A stretch of DNA of 64,000 nucleotides from Vigna angularis (GCF_016808095.1 NC_068974.1:24412825-24476824), one strand, 5' to 3'. Positions 43,246-53,963 are shown, counted from the stretch's first letter. A program made the numbers and translations. Notes: generated from the sequence alone by a model not told the origin.

Positions 43246-43364
43246 GAGGTGACACACGAGGACTTCCCAGGAGGTCACCCATCCTAGTACTACACTCGCC
43301 CAAGCACGCTTAACTGCGGAGTTCTGATGGGATCTGGTGCATTAGTGCTAGTATGATCGCACCT
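43246..43364 (-). rRNA. 5S rRNA gene G63
   Basis: Type A with 'actacactcg' and 'gtgctagtatg'; no four-T run downstream. Confidence 0.86.
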
Positions 43365-43581
43365 GCCAATATTTGCACGATCAATGTACATATGGCTTCG
43401 GCAGCATGTACAAGTTTCAAGACTTCGAGACACGCGTGCGAGTGACCTGAGGTGGATGGTTTGGATCCGAAAAAGCCGTGATAACAGTTAGTTGGAGTCG
43501 TATAGGCGGTACTTTGGAACTTGGTTGCAACTAACAAGGACGGAAAAAAACGTCAAAAAGAAAAAAAAAAACGTCAAAAAA

Positions 43582-43700
43582 GAGGTGCAACACGAGGACT
43601 TTCTAGGAGGTCACCCATCCTAGTACTACTCTCGCCCAAGCACGCTTAACTGCAAAGTTCTGATGGGATCCGGTGCATTAGTGCTGGTAGGATCGCACCT
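43582..43700 (-). rRNA. 5S rRNA gene G64
   Basis: Type B with 'ctttctagg' and 'gcaaag'. Confidence 0.87.
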
Positions 43701-43850
43701 GCCAATCTTTGCACGATCAATGTACATATGGCTTCGGCAGCGTGTACAAGTTTCAAGACTTCGAGACACGCGTGCGAGTGACCTGAGGTGGATGGTTTGG
43801 ATCCGAAAAAGCCGTGATAACAGTTAGTTGGAGTCGTGTAGGCGGTAAAA

Positions 43851-43969
43851 GAGGTGCAACACGAGGACTTCCCAGGAGGTCAACCATCCTAGTACTACTC
43901 TCGTCCAAGCACGCTTAACTGCGGAGTTCTGATGGGATCCGGTGCATTAGTGCTGGTATGATCGCACCT
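43851..43969 (-). rRNA. 5S rRNA gene G65
   Basis: Type C: 'ggtcaacc' and 'cgtccaag' only. Confidence 0.9.
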
Positions 43970-44184
43970 GCCAATCTTTGCACGATCAATGTACATATCG
44001 CTTCGGCAGCGTGTACAAGTTTCAAGACTTCGAGACACGCGTGCGAGAGACCTGAGGTGGATTGTTTGGATCCGAAAAAGTCGTGATAACAGTTAGTTGG
44101 AGTCGTGTAGGCGGTACTTTGGAACTTGGTTGCAACTATCAAGGACGGAAAAAAACGTCAAAAAAAAAAAAAAACGTCAAAAAA

Positions 44185-44303
44185 GAGGTGCAACACGAGG
44201 AATTCCCAGGAGGTCACCCATCCTAGTACTACTCTCGCCCAAGCACGCTTAACTGCGGAGTTCTGATGGGATCCGGTGCATTAGTGCTGGTATGATCGCA
44301 CCT
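44185..44303 (-). rRNA. 5S rRNA gene G66, 33-bp spacer upstream
   Basis: Only 'ggaattccc' (p102) departs from consensus, but its 5' flank lacks the -28 element. Confidence 0.91.
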
Positions 44304-44336
44304 GCCAATCTTTGCACGATCAATGTAGTCAAAAAA

Positions 44337-44455
44337 GAGGTGCAACACGAGGACTTCCCAGGAGGTCACCCATCCTAGTACTACTCTCGCCGAAGCACGC
44401 TTAACTGCAGAGTTCTGAATGGATCCAGTGCATTAGTGCTGGTATAATCGCACCT
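44337..44455 (-). rRNA. 5S rRNA gene G67
   Basis: 'cgccgaag', 'gcagag', 'tctgaatgg', 'gatccag', 'gtataatcg'. Confidence 0.85.
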
Positions 44456-44605
44456 GCCAATCTTTGCACGATCAATGTACATATGGCTTCGGCAGCGTGT
44501 ACAAGTTTCAAGACTTCGAGACACGCGTGCGAGTGACCTGAGGTGGATGGTTTGGATCCGAAAAAGCCGTGATAACAGTTAGTTGGAGTCGTGTAGGTGG
44601 TAAAA

Positions 44606-44724
44606 GAGGTGACACACGAGGACTTCCCAGGAGGTCACCCATCCTAGTACAACTCTCGCCCAAGCACGCTTAACTGCGGAGTTCTGATGGGATCTGGTGC
44701 ATTAGTGCTGGTATGATCGCACCT
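44606..44724 (-). rRNA. 5S rRNA gene G68
   Basis: Type A with 'gtacaactc'. Confidence 0.88.
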
Positions 44725-44939
44725 GCCAATATTTGCACGATCAATGTACATATGGCTTCGGCAACATGTACAAGTTTCAAGACTTCGAGACACGCGTGCG
44801 AGTGACCTGAGGTGGATGGTTTGGATCCGAAAAAGCCGTGATAACAGTTAGTTGGAGTCGTGTAGGCGGTACTTTGGAACTTGGTTGCAACTAACAAGGA
44901 CGGAAAAAAACGTCAAAAAGAAAAAAAAACGTCAAAAAA

Positions 44940-45058
44940 GAGGTGCAACACGAGGACTTCCTAGGAGGTCACCCATCCTAGTACTACTCTCGCCAAAGCA
45001 CGCTTAACTGCAGAGTTCTGATGGGATCCGGTGCATTAGTGCTGGTAGGATCGCACCT
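44940..45058 (-). rRNA. 5S rRNA gene G69
   Basis: Type B with 'cgccaaagc'. Confidence 0.87.
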
Positions 45059-45208
45059 GCCAATCTTTGCACGATCAATGTACATATGGCTTCGGCAGCG
45101 TGTACAAGTTTCAAGACTTCGAGACACACGTGCGAGTGACCTGAGGTGGATGGTTTGGATCCGAAAAAGCCGTGATAACAGTTAGTTGGAGTTGTGTAGG
45201 CGGTAAAA

Positions 45209-45327
45209 GAGGGGCAACACGAGGACTTCCCAGGAGGTCAACCATCCTAGTACTACTCTCGCCCAAGCACGCTTAACTGCGGAGTTCTGATGGGATCCGG
45301 TGCATTAGTGCTGGTATGATCGCACCT
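45209..45327 (-). rRNA. 5S rRNA gene G70
   Basis: Type C: 'gaggggcaac', 'ggtcaacc'. Confidence 0.89.
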
Positions 45328-45540
45328 GCCAATCTTTGCACGATCAATGTACATATCGCTTCAGCAGCGTGTACAAGTTTCAAGACTTCGAGACACGCGT
45401 GCGAGAGACCTGAGGTGGATGGTTTGGATCCGAAAAAGTCGTGATAACAGTTAGTTGGAGTCGTGTAGGCGGTACTTTGGAACTTGGTTGCAACTAACAA
45501 GGACGGAAAAAAACGTAAAAAAAAAAAAAAAGTCAAAAAA

Positions 45541-45659
45541 GAGGTGCAACACGAGGACTTCCCAGGAGGTCACCCATCGTAGTACTACTCTCGCCCAAGC
45601 ACGCTTAACTGCGGAGTTTTGATGGAATCCGGTGCATTAATGCTGGTATGATCGCGCCT
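45541..45659 (-). rRNA. 5S rRNA gene G71
   Basis: 'catcgtag' (C box), 'gttttgatggaatcc', 'cattaatgc', 'cgcgcct'. Confidence 0.85.
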
Positions 45660-45818
45660 GCCAATCTTTACACGATCAATGTACATATCGCTTCGGCAGC
45701 GTGTACAAGTTTCAAGACTTCGAGACACGCGTGCGAGAGACCTGAGCTGGATGGTTTGGATCCGAAAAAGCCGTGATAAAAGTTAGTTGGAGTCGTGTAG
45801 GCGGTAAACGTCAAAAAA

Positions 45819-45936
45819 GAGGTGCAACACGAGGACTTCCCAGGAGGTCACCCATCCTAGACTACTCTCGCCAAAGCACGCTTACCTGCGGAGTTCTGAA
45901 GGGATCCGGTGCATTAGTGCTGATATGATCGCACCT
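45819..45936 (-). rRNA. 5S rRNA gene G72, 118 nt
   Basis: One base deleted at 'ctagactac'; 'cgccaaag', 'cttacctg', 'ctgaaggg', 'ctgatatg'. Confidence 0.83.
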
Positions 45937-46079
45937 GCCAATCTTTGCACGATCAATGTACATATGGCTTCGGCAGCGTGTACAAGCTTCAAGACTTCGA
46001 GACACGCGTGCGAGTGACCTGAGGTGGATGGTTTGGATCCGAAAAAGCCGTGATAACAGTTAAAAAAAACGTCAAAAAA

Positions 46080-46198
46080 GAGGTGCATCACGAGGACTTT
46101 CCAGGAGGTCATCCATCCTAGTACTACTCTCGCCCAAGCACGCTTAACTGCGGAGTTCTGATGGGATCCGGTGCATTAGTGCTGGTATGATCGCACCT
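46080..46198 (-). rRNA. 5S rRNA gene G73
   Basis: 'gtgcatcacg', 'ctttccagg', 'ggtcatcc' (C box). Confidence 0.88.
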
Positions 46199-46394
46199 AC
46201 CAATCTGTTCACGATCAATGTACATATGGCTTCGGCAGCGTGTACAAGTTTCAAGACTTCGAGACACGCATGCGAGTGACCTGAGGTGGATGGTTTGGAT
46301 CCGAAAAATCCGTGATAACTGTTAGTTGGAGTCGTGTAGGCGGTACTTTGGAACTTGGTTGCAACTAACAAGGACGGAAAAAAACGTCAAAAAA

Positions 46395-46513
46395 GAGGTG
46401 CGACACGAGGACTTCCCAGGAGGTCACCCATCCTAGTACTACTCTCGCCTAAACACGCTTAACTGCAGAGTTCTGATGGGAACCAGTGCATTAGTGCTGG
46501 TATCATCGCACTG
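46395..46513 (-). rRNA. 5S rRNA gene G74
   Basis: 'gtgcgacac', 'cgcctaaacac' (A box), 'gcagag', 'gggaaccag', 5' end 'catcgcactg'. Confidence 0.83.
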
Positions 46514-46663
46514 GCCAATCTTTGCACGATCAATGTACATATGGCTTCGGCAGCGTGTACAAATTTCAAGACTTCGAGACACGCGTGCGAGTGACCTGAG
46601 GTGGATGGTTTGGATCCGAAAAAGCCGTGCTAACAGTTAGTTGGAGTCGTGTAGGCGGTAAAA

Positions 46664-46782
46664 GAAGTGACACACGAGGACTTCCCAGGAGGTCACCCAT
46701 CCTAGTACTACTCTCGCCCAAGCACGCTTAACTGCGGAGTTCTGATGGGATCTGGTGCATTAGTGCTGGTATGATCGCACCT
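46664..46782 (-). rRNA. 5S rRNA gene G75
   Basis: Type A with 'gaagtgacac'; an extra unit not present in the duplicated copy. Confidence 0.88.
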
Positions 46783-46932
46783 GCCAATCTTTGCACGATC
46801 AATGTACATATGGCTTCGGCAGCGTGTACAAGTTTCAAGACTTCGAGACACGCGTGCGAGTGACCTGAGGTGGATGGTTTGGATCCGAAAAAGCCGTGCT
46901 AACAGTTAGTTGGAGTCGTGTAGGCGGTAAAA

Positions 46933-47051
46933 GAGGTGACACACGAGGACTTCCCAGGAGGTCACCCATCCTAGTACTACTCTCGCCCAAGCACGCTTAA
47001 CTGCGGAGTTCTGATGGGATCTGGTGCATTAGTGCTGGTATGATCGCACCT
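46933..47051 (-). rRNA. 5S rRNA gene G76
   Basis: Type A without further changes. Confidence 0.9.
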
Positions 47052-47267
47052 GCCAATCTTTGCACGATCAATGTACATATGGCTTCGGCAGCGTGTACAA
47101 GTTTCAAGACTTCGAGACACGCGTGCGAGTGACCTGAGGTGGATGGTTTGGATCCGAAAAAGCCGTGATAACAGTTAGTTGGAGTCGTGTAGGCGGTACT
47201 TTGGAACTTGGTTGCAACTAACAAGGACGGAAAAAAACGTCAAAAAGAAAAAAAAAACGTCAAAAAA

Positions 47268-47385
47268 GAGGTGCAACACGAGGACTTCCCAGGAGGTCAC
47301 CCATCCTAGACTACTCTCGCCCAAGCACGCTTACCTGCGGAGTTCTGATGGGATCCAGTGCATTAGTGCTGGTAGGATCGCACCT
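47268..47385 (-). rRNA. 5S rRNA gene G77, 118 nt
   Basis: 'ctagactac' deletion, 'cttacctg', 'gatccag', 'gtaggatc'. Confidence 0.84.
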
Positions 47386-47535
47386 GCCAATCTTTGCACG
47401 ATCAATGTACATATGGCTTCGGCAGCGTGTACAAATTTCAAGACTTCGAGACACGCGTGCGAGTGACCTGAGGTGGATGGTTTGGATCCGAAAAAGCCGT
47501 GATAACAGTTAGTTGGAGTCGTGTAGGCGGTAAAA

Positions 47536-47654
47536 GAGGTGACACACGAGGACTTCCCAGGAGGTCACCCATCCTAGTACTACTCTCGCCCAAGCACGCT
47601 TAACTGCGGAGTTCTGATGGGATCTGATGCATTAGTGCTGGTATGATCGCACCT
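47536..47654 (-). rRNA. 5S rRNA gene G78
   Basis: Type A with 'gatctgatgc'. Confidence 0.88.
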
Positions 47655-47870
47655 ACCAATATTTGCACGATCAATGTACATATGGCTTCGGCAGCATGTA
47701 CAAGTTTCAAGACTTCGAGACACGCGTGCGAGTGACCTGAGGTGGATGGTTTGGATCCGAAAAAGCCGTGATAATAGTTAGTTGGAGTCGTGTAGGCGGT
47801 ACTTTGGAACTTGGTTGCAACTAACAAGGACGGAAAAAAACGTCAAAAAGAAACTAAAAACGTCAAAAAA

Positions 47871-47952
47871 GAGGTGCAACATCTCGCCCAAGCACGCTTA
47901 ACTGCGGAGTTCTGATGGGATCCGGTGCATTAGTGCTGGTATGATCGCACCT
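47871..47952 (-). pseudogene. 5S rRNA pseudogene G79, internal deletion
   Basis: 82 nt; 'gtgcaacatctcgccc' shows loss of 37 bases including the whole C box. Confidence 0.92.
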
Positions 47953-47985
47953 GCCAATCTTTGCACGATCAATGTAGTCAAAAAA

Positions 47986-48096
47986 GAGGTGCAACACGAG
48001 GACTTCCCAGGAGGTTACCCATCTTAGTACTACTCTCGCCGAAGCACGCATAACTGCAGAGTTCTGATGGGATCTAGTGCAGGTATGATCGCACCT
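47986..48096 (-). pseudogene. 5S rRNA pseudogene G80, 8-nt deletion
   Basis: 111 nt; 'agtgcaggtatg' lacks eight bases near the 5' end; also 'ggttaccc' and 'catcttag'. Confidence 0.88.
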
Positions 48097-48246
48097 GCCA
48101 ATCTTTGCACGATCAATGTACATATGGCTTCGGCAGCGTGTACAAGTTTCAAGACTTCGAGACACGCGTGCGAGTGACCTGAGGTGGATGGTTTGGATCC
48201 GAAAAAGCCGTGATAACAGTTAGTTGGAGTCGTGTAGGAGGTAAAA

Positions 48247-48365
48247 GAGGTGACACACGAGGACTTCCCAGGAGGTCACCCATCCTCGTACTACTCTCGC
48301 CCAAGCACGCTTAACTGCGGAGTTCAGATGGGATATGGTGCATTAGTGCTGGTATGATCGCACCT
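48247..48365 (-). rRNA. 5S rRNA gene G81
   Basis: Type A 3' end, 'catcctcgtac', 'gttcagatgggatatgg'. Confidence 0.86.
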
Positions 48366-48582
48366 GCCAATATTTGCACGATCAATGTACATATGGCTTC
48401 GGCAGCATGTACAAGTTTCAAGACTTCGAGACACGCGTGCGAGTGACCTGAGGTGGATGGTTTGGATCCGAAAAAGCCGTGAAAACAGTTAGTTGGAGTC
48501 GTGTAGGCGGTACTTTGGAACTTGGTTGCAACTAACAAGGACGGAAAAAAACGTCAAAAAGAAAAAAAAAAACGTCAAAAAA

Positions 48583-48701
48583 GAGGTGCAACACGAGGAC
48601 TTCCTAGGAGGTCACCCATCCTAATACTACTCTCGCCCAAGCACGCTTAACTGCAGCGTTCTGATGGGATCCGGTGCATTAGTGCTGGTAGGATCGCACC
48701 T
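48583..48701 (-). rRNA. 5S rRNA gene G82
   Basis: Type B with 'cctaatact' and 'gcagcgttc'. Confidence 0.86.
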
Positions 48702-48851
48702 GCCAATATTTGCACGATCAATGTACATATGGCTTCGGCAGCGTGTACAAGTTTCAAGACTTCGAGACATGCGTGCGAGTGACCTGAGGTGGATGGTTTG
48801 GATCCGAAAAAGCCGTGATAAAAGTTAGTTGGAGTCGTGTAGGCGGTAAAA

Positions 48852-48970
48852 GACGTGCAACACGAGGACTTCCCAGGAGGTCAACCATCCTAGTACTACT
48901 CTCGCCCAAGCACGCTTAACTGCGGAGTTCTGATGTGATCCGGTGCATTAGTGCTGGTTTGATCGCACCT
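48852..48970 (-). rRNA. 5S rRNA gene G83
   Basis: 'gacgtgcaac', 'ggtcaacc', 'gatgtgatcc', 'ctggtttgatc'. Confidence 0.86.
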
Positions 48971-49166
48971 GCCAATCTTTGCACGATCAATGTACATATC
49001 GCTTCGGCAGCGTGTACAAGTTTCAAGACTTCGAGACACGCGTGCGAGAGACCTGAGGTGGATGGTTTGGATCCGAAAAAGCCGTGATAACAGTTAGTTG
49101 GAGTCGTGTAGGCGGTACTTTGGAACTTGGTTGCAACTAACAAGGACGGAAAAAAACGTCAAAAAA

Positions 49167-49285
49167 GAGGTGCGACACGAGGACTTCCCAGGAGGTCACC
49201 CATCCTAGTACTACTCTCGCCTAAGCACGCTTAACTGTAGAGTTCTGATGGGATCCAGTGCATTAGTGCTGGTATCATCGCACTG
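49167..49285 (-). rRNA. 5S rRNA gene G84
   Basis: Related to G74: 'gtgcgacac', 'cgcctaag', 'actgtagag', 'catcgcactg'. Confidence 0.85.
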
Positions 49286-49435
49286 GCCAATCTTTGCACG
49301 ATCAATGTACATATGGCTTCGGCAGCGTGTACAAATTTCAAGACTTCGAGACACGCGTGCGAGTGACCTGAGGTGGATGGTTTGGATCCGAAAAAGCCGT
49401 GCTAATAGTTAGTTGGAGTCGTGTAGGCGGTAAAA

Positions 49436-49554
49436 GAGGTGACACACGAGGACTTCCCAGGAGGTCACCCATCCTAGTACTACTCTCGCCCAAGCACGCT
49501 TAACTGCGGAGTTCTGATGGGATCTGGTGCATTAGTGCTGGTATGATCGCACCT
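49436..49554 (-). rRNA. 5S rRNA gene G85
   Basis: Duplicate of G76 (offset 2,503). Confidence 0.9.
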
Positions 49555-49770
49555 GCCAATCTTTGCACGATCAATGTACATATGGCTTCGGCAGCGTGTA
49601 CAAGTTTCAAGACTTCGAGACACGCGTGCGAGTGACCTGAGGTGGATGGTTTGGATCCGAAAAAGCCGTGATAACAGTTAGTTGGAGTCGTGTAGGCGGT
49701 ACTTTGGAACTTGGTTGCAACTAACAAGGACGGAAAAAAACGTCAAAAAGAAAAAAAAAACGTCAAAAAA

Positions 49771-49888
49771 GAGGTGCAACACGAGGACTTCCCAGGAGGT
49801 CACCCATCCTAGACTACTCTCGGCCAAGCACGCTTACCTGCGGAGTTCTGATGTGATCCAGTGCATTAGTGCTGGTAGGATCGCACCT
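49771..49888 (-). rRNA. 5S rRNA gene G86, 118 nt
   Basis: Duplicate of G77 with added 'ctcggccaag' and 'gatgtgatcc'. Confidence 0.84.
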
Positions 49889-50038
49889 GCCAATCTTTGC
49901 ACGATCAATGTACATATGGCTTCGGCAGCGTGTACAAATTTCAAGACTTCGAGACACGCGTGCGAGTGACCTGAGGTGGATGGTTTGGATCCGAAAAAGC
50001 TGTGATAACAGTTAGTTGGAGTCGTGTAGGCGGTAAAA

Positions 50039-50157
50039 GAGGTGACACACGAGGACTTCCCAGGAGGTCACCCATCCTAGTACTACTCTCGCCCAAGCAC
50101 GCTTAACTGCGGAGTTCTGATGGGATCTGATGCATTAGTGCTGGTATGATCGCACCT
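50039..50157 (-). rRNA. 5S rRNA gene G87
   Basis: Duplicate of G78. Confidence 0.88.
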
Positions 50158-50373
50158 GCCAATATTTGCACGATCAATGTACATATGGCTTCGGCAGCAT
50201 GTACAAGTTTCAAGACTTCGAGACACGCGTGCGAGTGACCTGAGGTGGATGGTTTGGATTCGAAAAAGCCGTGATAATAGTTAGTTGGAGTCGTGTAGGC
50301 GGTACTTTGGAACTTGGTTGCAACTAACAAGGACGGAAAAAAACGTCAAAAAGAAAATAAAAACGTCAAAAAA

Positions 50374-50455
50374 GAGGTGCAACATCTCGCCCAAGCACGC
50401 TTAACTGCGGAGTTCTGATGGGATCCGGTGCATTAGTGCTGGTATGATCGCACCT
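50374..50455 (-). pseudogene. 5S rRNA pseudogene G88
   Basis: Duplicate of G79 with the same 37-base deletion. Confidence 0.92.
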
Positions 50456-50488
50456 GCCAATCTTTGCACGATCAATGTAGTCAAAAAA

Positions 50489-50599
50489 GAGGTGCAACAC
50501 GAGGACTTTCCAGGAGGTTACCCATCTTAGTACTACTCTCGCCGAAGCACGCATAACTGCAGAGTTCTGATGGGATCTAGTGCAGGTATGATCGCACCT
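50489..50599 (-). pseudogene. 5S rRNA pseudogene G89
   Basis: Duplicate of G80 with the same 8-base deletion, plus 'ctttccagg'. Confidence 0.88.
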
Positions 50600-50749
50600 G
50601 CCAATCTTTGCACGATCAATGTACATATGGCTTCGGCAGCGTGTACAAGTTTCAAGACTTCGAGACACGCGTGCGAGTGACCTGAGGTGGATGGTTTGGA
50701 TCCGAAAAAGCCGTGATAACAGTTAGTTGGAGTCGTGTAGGAGGTAAAA

Positions 50750-50868
50750 GAGGTGACACACGAGGACTTCCCAGGAGGTCACCCATCCTCGTACTACTCT
50801 CGCCCAAGCACGCTTAACTGCGGAGTTCAGATGGGATATGGTGCATTAGTGCTGGTATGATCGCACCT
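50750..50868 (-). rRNA. 5S rRNA gene G90
   Basis: Duplicate of G81, but its upstream spacer is that of the G82 type, marking the one-unit deletion. Confidence 0.86.
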
Positions 50869-51018
50869 GCCAATATTTGCACGATCAATGTACATATGGC
50901 TTCGGCAGCGTGTACAAGTTTCAAGACTTCGAGACATGCGTGCGAGTGACCTGAGGTGGATGGTTTGGATCCGAAAAAGTCGTGATAACAGTTAGTTTGA
51001 GTCGTGTAGGCGGTAAAA

Positions 51019-51137
51019 GACGTGCAACACGAGGACTTCCCAGGAGGTCAACCATCCTAGTACTACTCTCGCCCAAGCACGCTTAACTGCGGAGTTTTGA
51101 TGGGATCCGGTGCATTAGTGCTGGTTTGATCGCACCT
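51019..51137 (-). rRNA. 5S rRNA gene G91
   Basis: Duplicate of G83 with 'gttttgatggg'; unusually for block III its -28 element is TATATA. Confidence 0.86.
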
Positions 51138-51357
51138 GCCAATCTTTGCACGATCAATGTATATATCGCTTCGGCAGCGTGTACAAGTTTCAAGACTTCG
51201 AGACACGCGTGCGAGAGACCTGAGGTGGATGGTTTGGATTTGAAAAAGCCGTGATAACAGTTAGTTGGAGTCGTGTAGGCGGTACTTTGGAACTTGCTTG
51301 CAACTAACAAGGACGGAAAAAAACGTCAAAAAAAAAAAATAAAAAAACGTCAAAAAA

Positions 51358-51476
51358 GAGGTGCAACACGAGGACTTCCCAGGAGGTCACCCATCCTAGT
51401 ACTACTCTCGCCCATGCACGCTTAACTGCGCAGTTCTGATGGAATCCGGTGCATTAGTGCTGGTATGATCGCACCT
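51358..51476 (-). rRNA. 5S rRNA gene G92
   Basis: 'cccatgcac' (A box), 'ctgcgcag', 'gatggaatcc'. Confidence 0.87.
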
Positions 51477-51692
51477 GCCAATCTTTACACGATCAATGTA
51501 AATATCGCTTCGGCAGCGTGTACAAGTTTCAAGACTTCGAGACACACGTGCGAGTGACCTGAGGTGGATGGTTTGGAACCGAAAAAGCCGTGATAACAGT
51601 AAGTTGGAGTCGTGTAGGCGGTACTTTGGAACTTGGTTGCAACTAACAAGGACGGAAAAAAACGTCAAAAAGAAAAAAAAAACGTCAAAAAA

Positions 51693-51771
51693 GAGCTGCA
51701 ACACGAGGACTTCCCAGGAGGTCACCCATCCTAGTACTACTCTGTGCATTAGTGCTGGTATGATCGCACCT
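51693..51771 (-). pseudogene. 5S rRNA pseudogene G93, 40-nt deletion
   Basis: 79 nt; 'ctactctgtgcatt' shows loss of the A box; 'gagctgcaac' at the 3' end. Confidence 0.92.
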
Positions 51772-51987
51772 GCCAATCTTTGCACGATCAATGTACATAT
51801 GGCTTCGGCAGCGTGTACAAGATTCAAGACTTCGAGACACGCGTGCGAGTGACCTGAGGTGGATGGTTTGGATCCGAAAAAGCTGTGATAACAGTAAGTT
51901 GGAGTCGTGTAGGCGGTACTTTGGAACTTGGTTGCAACTAACAAGGACGGAAAAAAACGTCAAAAAGAAAAAAAAAACGTCAAAAAA

Positions 51988-52066
51988 GAGGTGCAACACG
52001 AGGACTTCCCAGGAGGTCACCCATCCTAGTACTACTCTGTGCATTAGTGCTGGTATGATCGCACCT
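51988..52066 (-). pseudogene. 5S rRNA pseudogene G94, 40-nt deletion
   Basis: Identical deletion to G93, so the broken unit was itself duplicated. Confidence 0.92.
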
Positions 52067-52285
52067 GCCAATCTTTGCACGATCAATGTACATATGGCTT
52101 CGGCAGCGTGTACAAGATTCAAGACTTCGAGACACGCGTGCGAGTGACCTGAGGTGGATGGTTTGGATCCGAAAAAGCCGTGATAACAGTTAGTTGGAGT
52201 CGTGTAGGCGGTACTTTGGAACTTGGTTGCAACTAACAAGGACGGAAAAAAACGTCAAAAAGGATAAAAAAAAAACGTCAAAAAA

Positions 52286-52403
52286 GAGGTACAACACGAG
52301 GACTTCCCAGGAGGTCACCCATCCTAGTACTACTCTCGCCCAAGCTCGCTTAACTGCGGAGTTCTGATGGGATCGGTGCATTAGTGCTGGTATGATCGCA
52401 CCT
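52286..52403 (-). rRNA. 5S rRNA gene G95, 118 nt
   Basis: 'gaggtacaac', 'aagctcgc', and one base lost at 'gggatcggtg'. Confidence 0.87.
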
Positions 52404-52620
52404 GCCAATCTTTGCACGTTCAATGTACATATGGCTTCGGCAGCGTGTACAAGTTTCAAGACTTCGAGACACGCGTGCGAGTGACCTGAGGTGGATGGTT
52501 TGGATCCGAAAAAGCCGTGATAACAGTTAGTTGGAGTCGTGTAGGCGGTACTTTGGAACTTGGTTGCAACTAACAAGGACGGAAAAAAACGTCAAAAAGG
52601 AAAAAAAAAACGTCAAAAAA

Positions 52621-52739
52621 GAGGTGCAACACGAGGACTTCCCAAGAGGTCACCCATCCTAGTACTACTCTCGCCCAAGCACGCTTAACTGCGGAGTTCT
52701 GATGGGATCCGGTGCATTAGTGCTGGTATGATCGCACCT
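52621..52739 (-). rRNA. 5S rRNA gene G96
   Basis: Only 'cccaagagg' (p95) differs. Confidence 0.95.
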
Positions 52740-52956
52740 GCCAATCTTTGCACGATCAATGTACATATGGCTTCGGCAGCGTGTACAAGTTTCAAGACTT
52801 CGAGACACGCGTGCGAGTGACATGAGGTGGATGGTTTGGATCCGAAAAAGCCGTGATAACAGTTAGTTGGAGTCGTGTAGGCGGTACTTTGGAACTTGGT
52901 TGCAACTAACAAGGACGGAAAAAAACGTCAAAAAGGAAAAAAAAAACGTCAAAAAA

Positions 52957-53075
52957 GAGGTGCAACACGAGGACTTCCCAGGAGGTCACCCATCCTAGTA
53001 CTACTCTCACCCAAGCGCGCTTAACTGCGGAGTTCTGATGGGATCCGGTGCATTAGTGCTGGTATGATCGCACCT
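52957..53075 (-). rRNA. 5S rRNA gene G97
   Basis: 'ctctcaccc' (p67) and 'aagcgcgc' (p59). Confidence 0.93.
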
Positions 53076-53292
53076 GCCAATCTTTGCACGATCAATGTAC
53101 ATATGGCTTCGGCAGCGTGTACAAGTTTCAAGACTTTGAGACACGCGTGCGAGTGACCTGAGGTGGATGGTTTGGATCCGAAAAAGCCGTGATAACAGTT
53201 CGTTGGAGTCGTGTAGGCGGTACTTTGGAACTTGGTTGCAACTCACAAGGACGGAAAAAAACGTCAAAAAGGAAAAAAAAAACGTCAAAAAA

Positions 53293-53411
53293 GAGGTGAC
53301 ACACGAGGACTTCCCAGGAGGTCACCCATCCTAGTACTACTCTCGCACAAGCACGCTTAACTGCGGAGTTCTAATGGGATCCGGTGCATTAGTGCTGGTA
53401 TGATCGCACCT
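53293..53411 (-). rRNA. 5S rRNA gene G98
   Basis: 'gaggtgacacac', 'cgcacaag' (p65), 'ttctaatggg' (p39). Confidence 0.92.
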
Positions 53412-53627
53412 GCCAATCTTTGCACGATCAATGTACATATGGCTTCGGCAGCGTGTACAAGTTTCAAGACTTCGAGACACGCGTGCGGGTGACCTGAGGT
53501 GGATGGTTTGGATCCGAAAAAGCCGTGATAACAGTTAGTTGGAGTCGTGTAGGCGGTACTTTGGAACTTGGTTGCAACTAACAAGGACGGAAAAAAACGT
53601 CAAAAAGGAAAAAAAAACGTCAAAAAA

Positions 53628-53746
53628 GAGGTGCAACACGAAGACTTCCCAGGAGGTCACCCATCCTAGTACTACTCTCGCCCAAGCACGCTTAACTACG
53701 GAGTTCTGATGGGATCCGGTGCATTAGTGCTGGTATGATCGCACCT
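53628..53746 (-). rRNA. 5S rRNA gene G99
   Basis: 'cgaagactt' (p105) and 'aactacgg' (p49). Confidence 0.94.
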
Positions 53747-53963
53747 GCCAATCTTTGCACGATCAATGTACATATGGCTTCGGCAGCGTGTACAAGTTTC
53801 AAGACTTCGAGACACGCGTGCGAGTGACCTGAGGTGGATGGTTTGGATCCGAAAAAGCCGTGATAACAGTTCGTTGGAGTCGTGTAGGCGGTACTTTGGA
53901 ACTTGGTTGCAACTAACAAGGACGGAAAAAAACGTCAAAAAGGAAAAAAAAAACGTCAAAAAA

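Larger units (their letters stand above)
46933..51018 (-). repeat. 2,503-bp segmental duplication inside the 5S array
   Basis: G76-G81 (46933, 47268, 47536, 47871, 47986, 48247) recur exactly 2,503 bp later as G85-G90, sharing the same two internally deleted genes. The next pair (48852 and 51019) is offset by 2,167 bp, i.e. 2,503 minus one 336-bp unit, so the second copy lost one unit near G90. Confidence 0.93.
36097..52250 (-). repeat. Block III: rearranged 5S units with short spacers
   Basis: Full 217-bp spacers alternate with ~150-bp spacers (ending 'ggcggtaaaagaggtg') and 33-bp spacers ('...caatgtagtcaaaaaa'). Recurrent gene order is type A ('gaggtgacacac', 'gatctgg'), type B ('cctaggagg', 'gtaggatc'), type C ('ggtcaacc'), at A positions 38481, 39717, 41558, 43246 and 44606. 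The block contains gene fusions, internal deletions and the 2,503-bp duplication. Confidence 0.85.
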
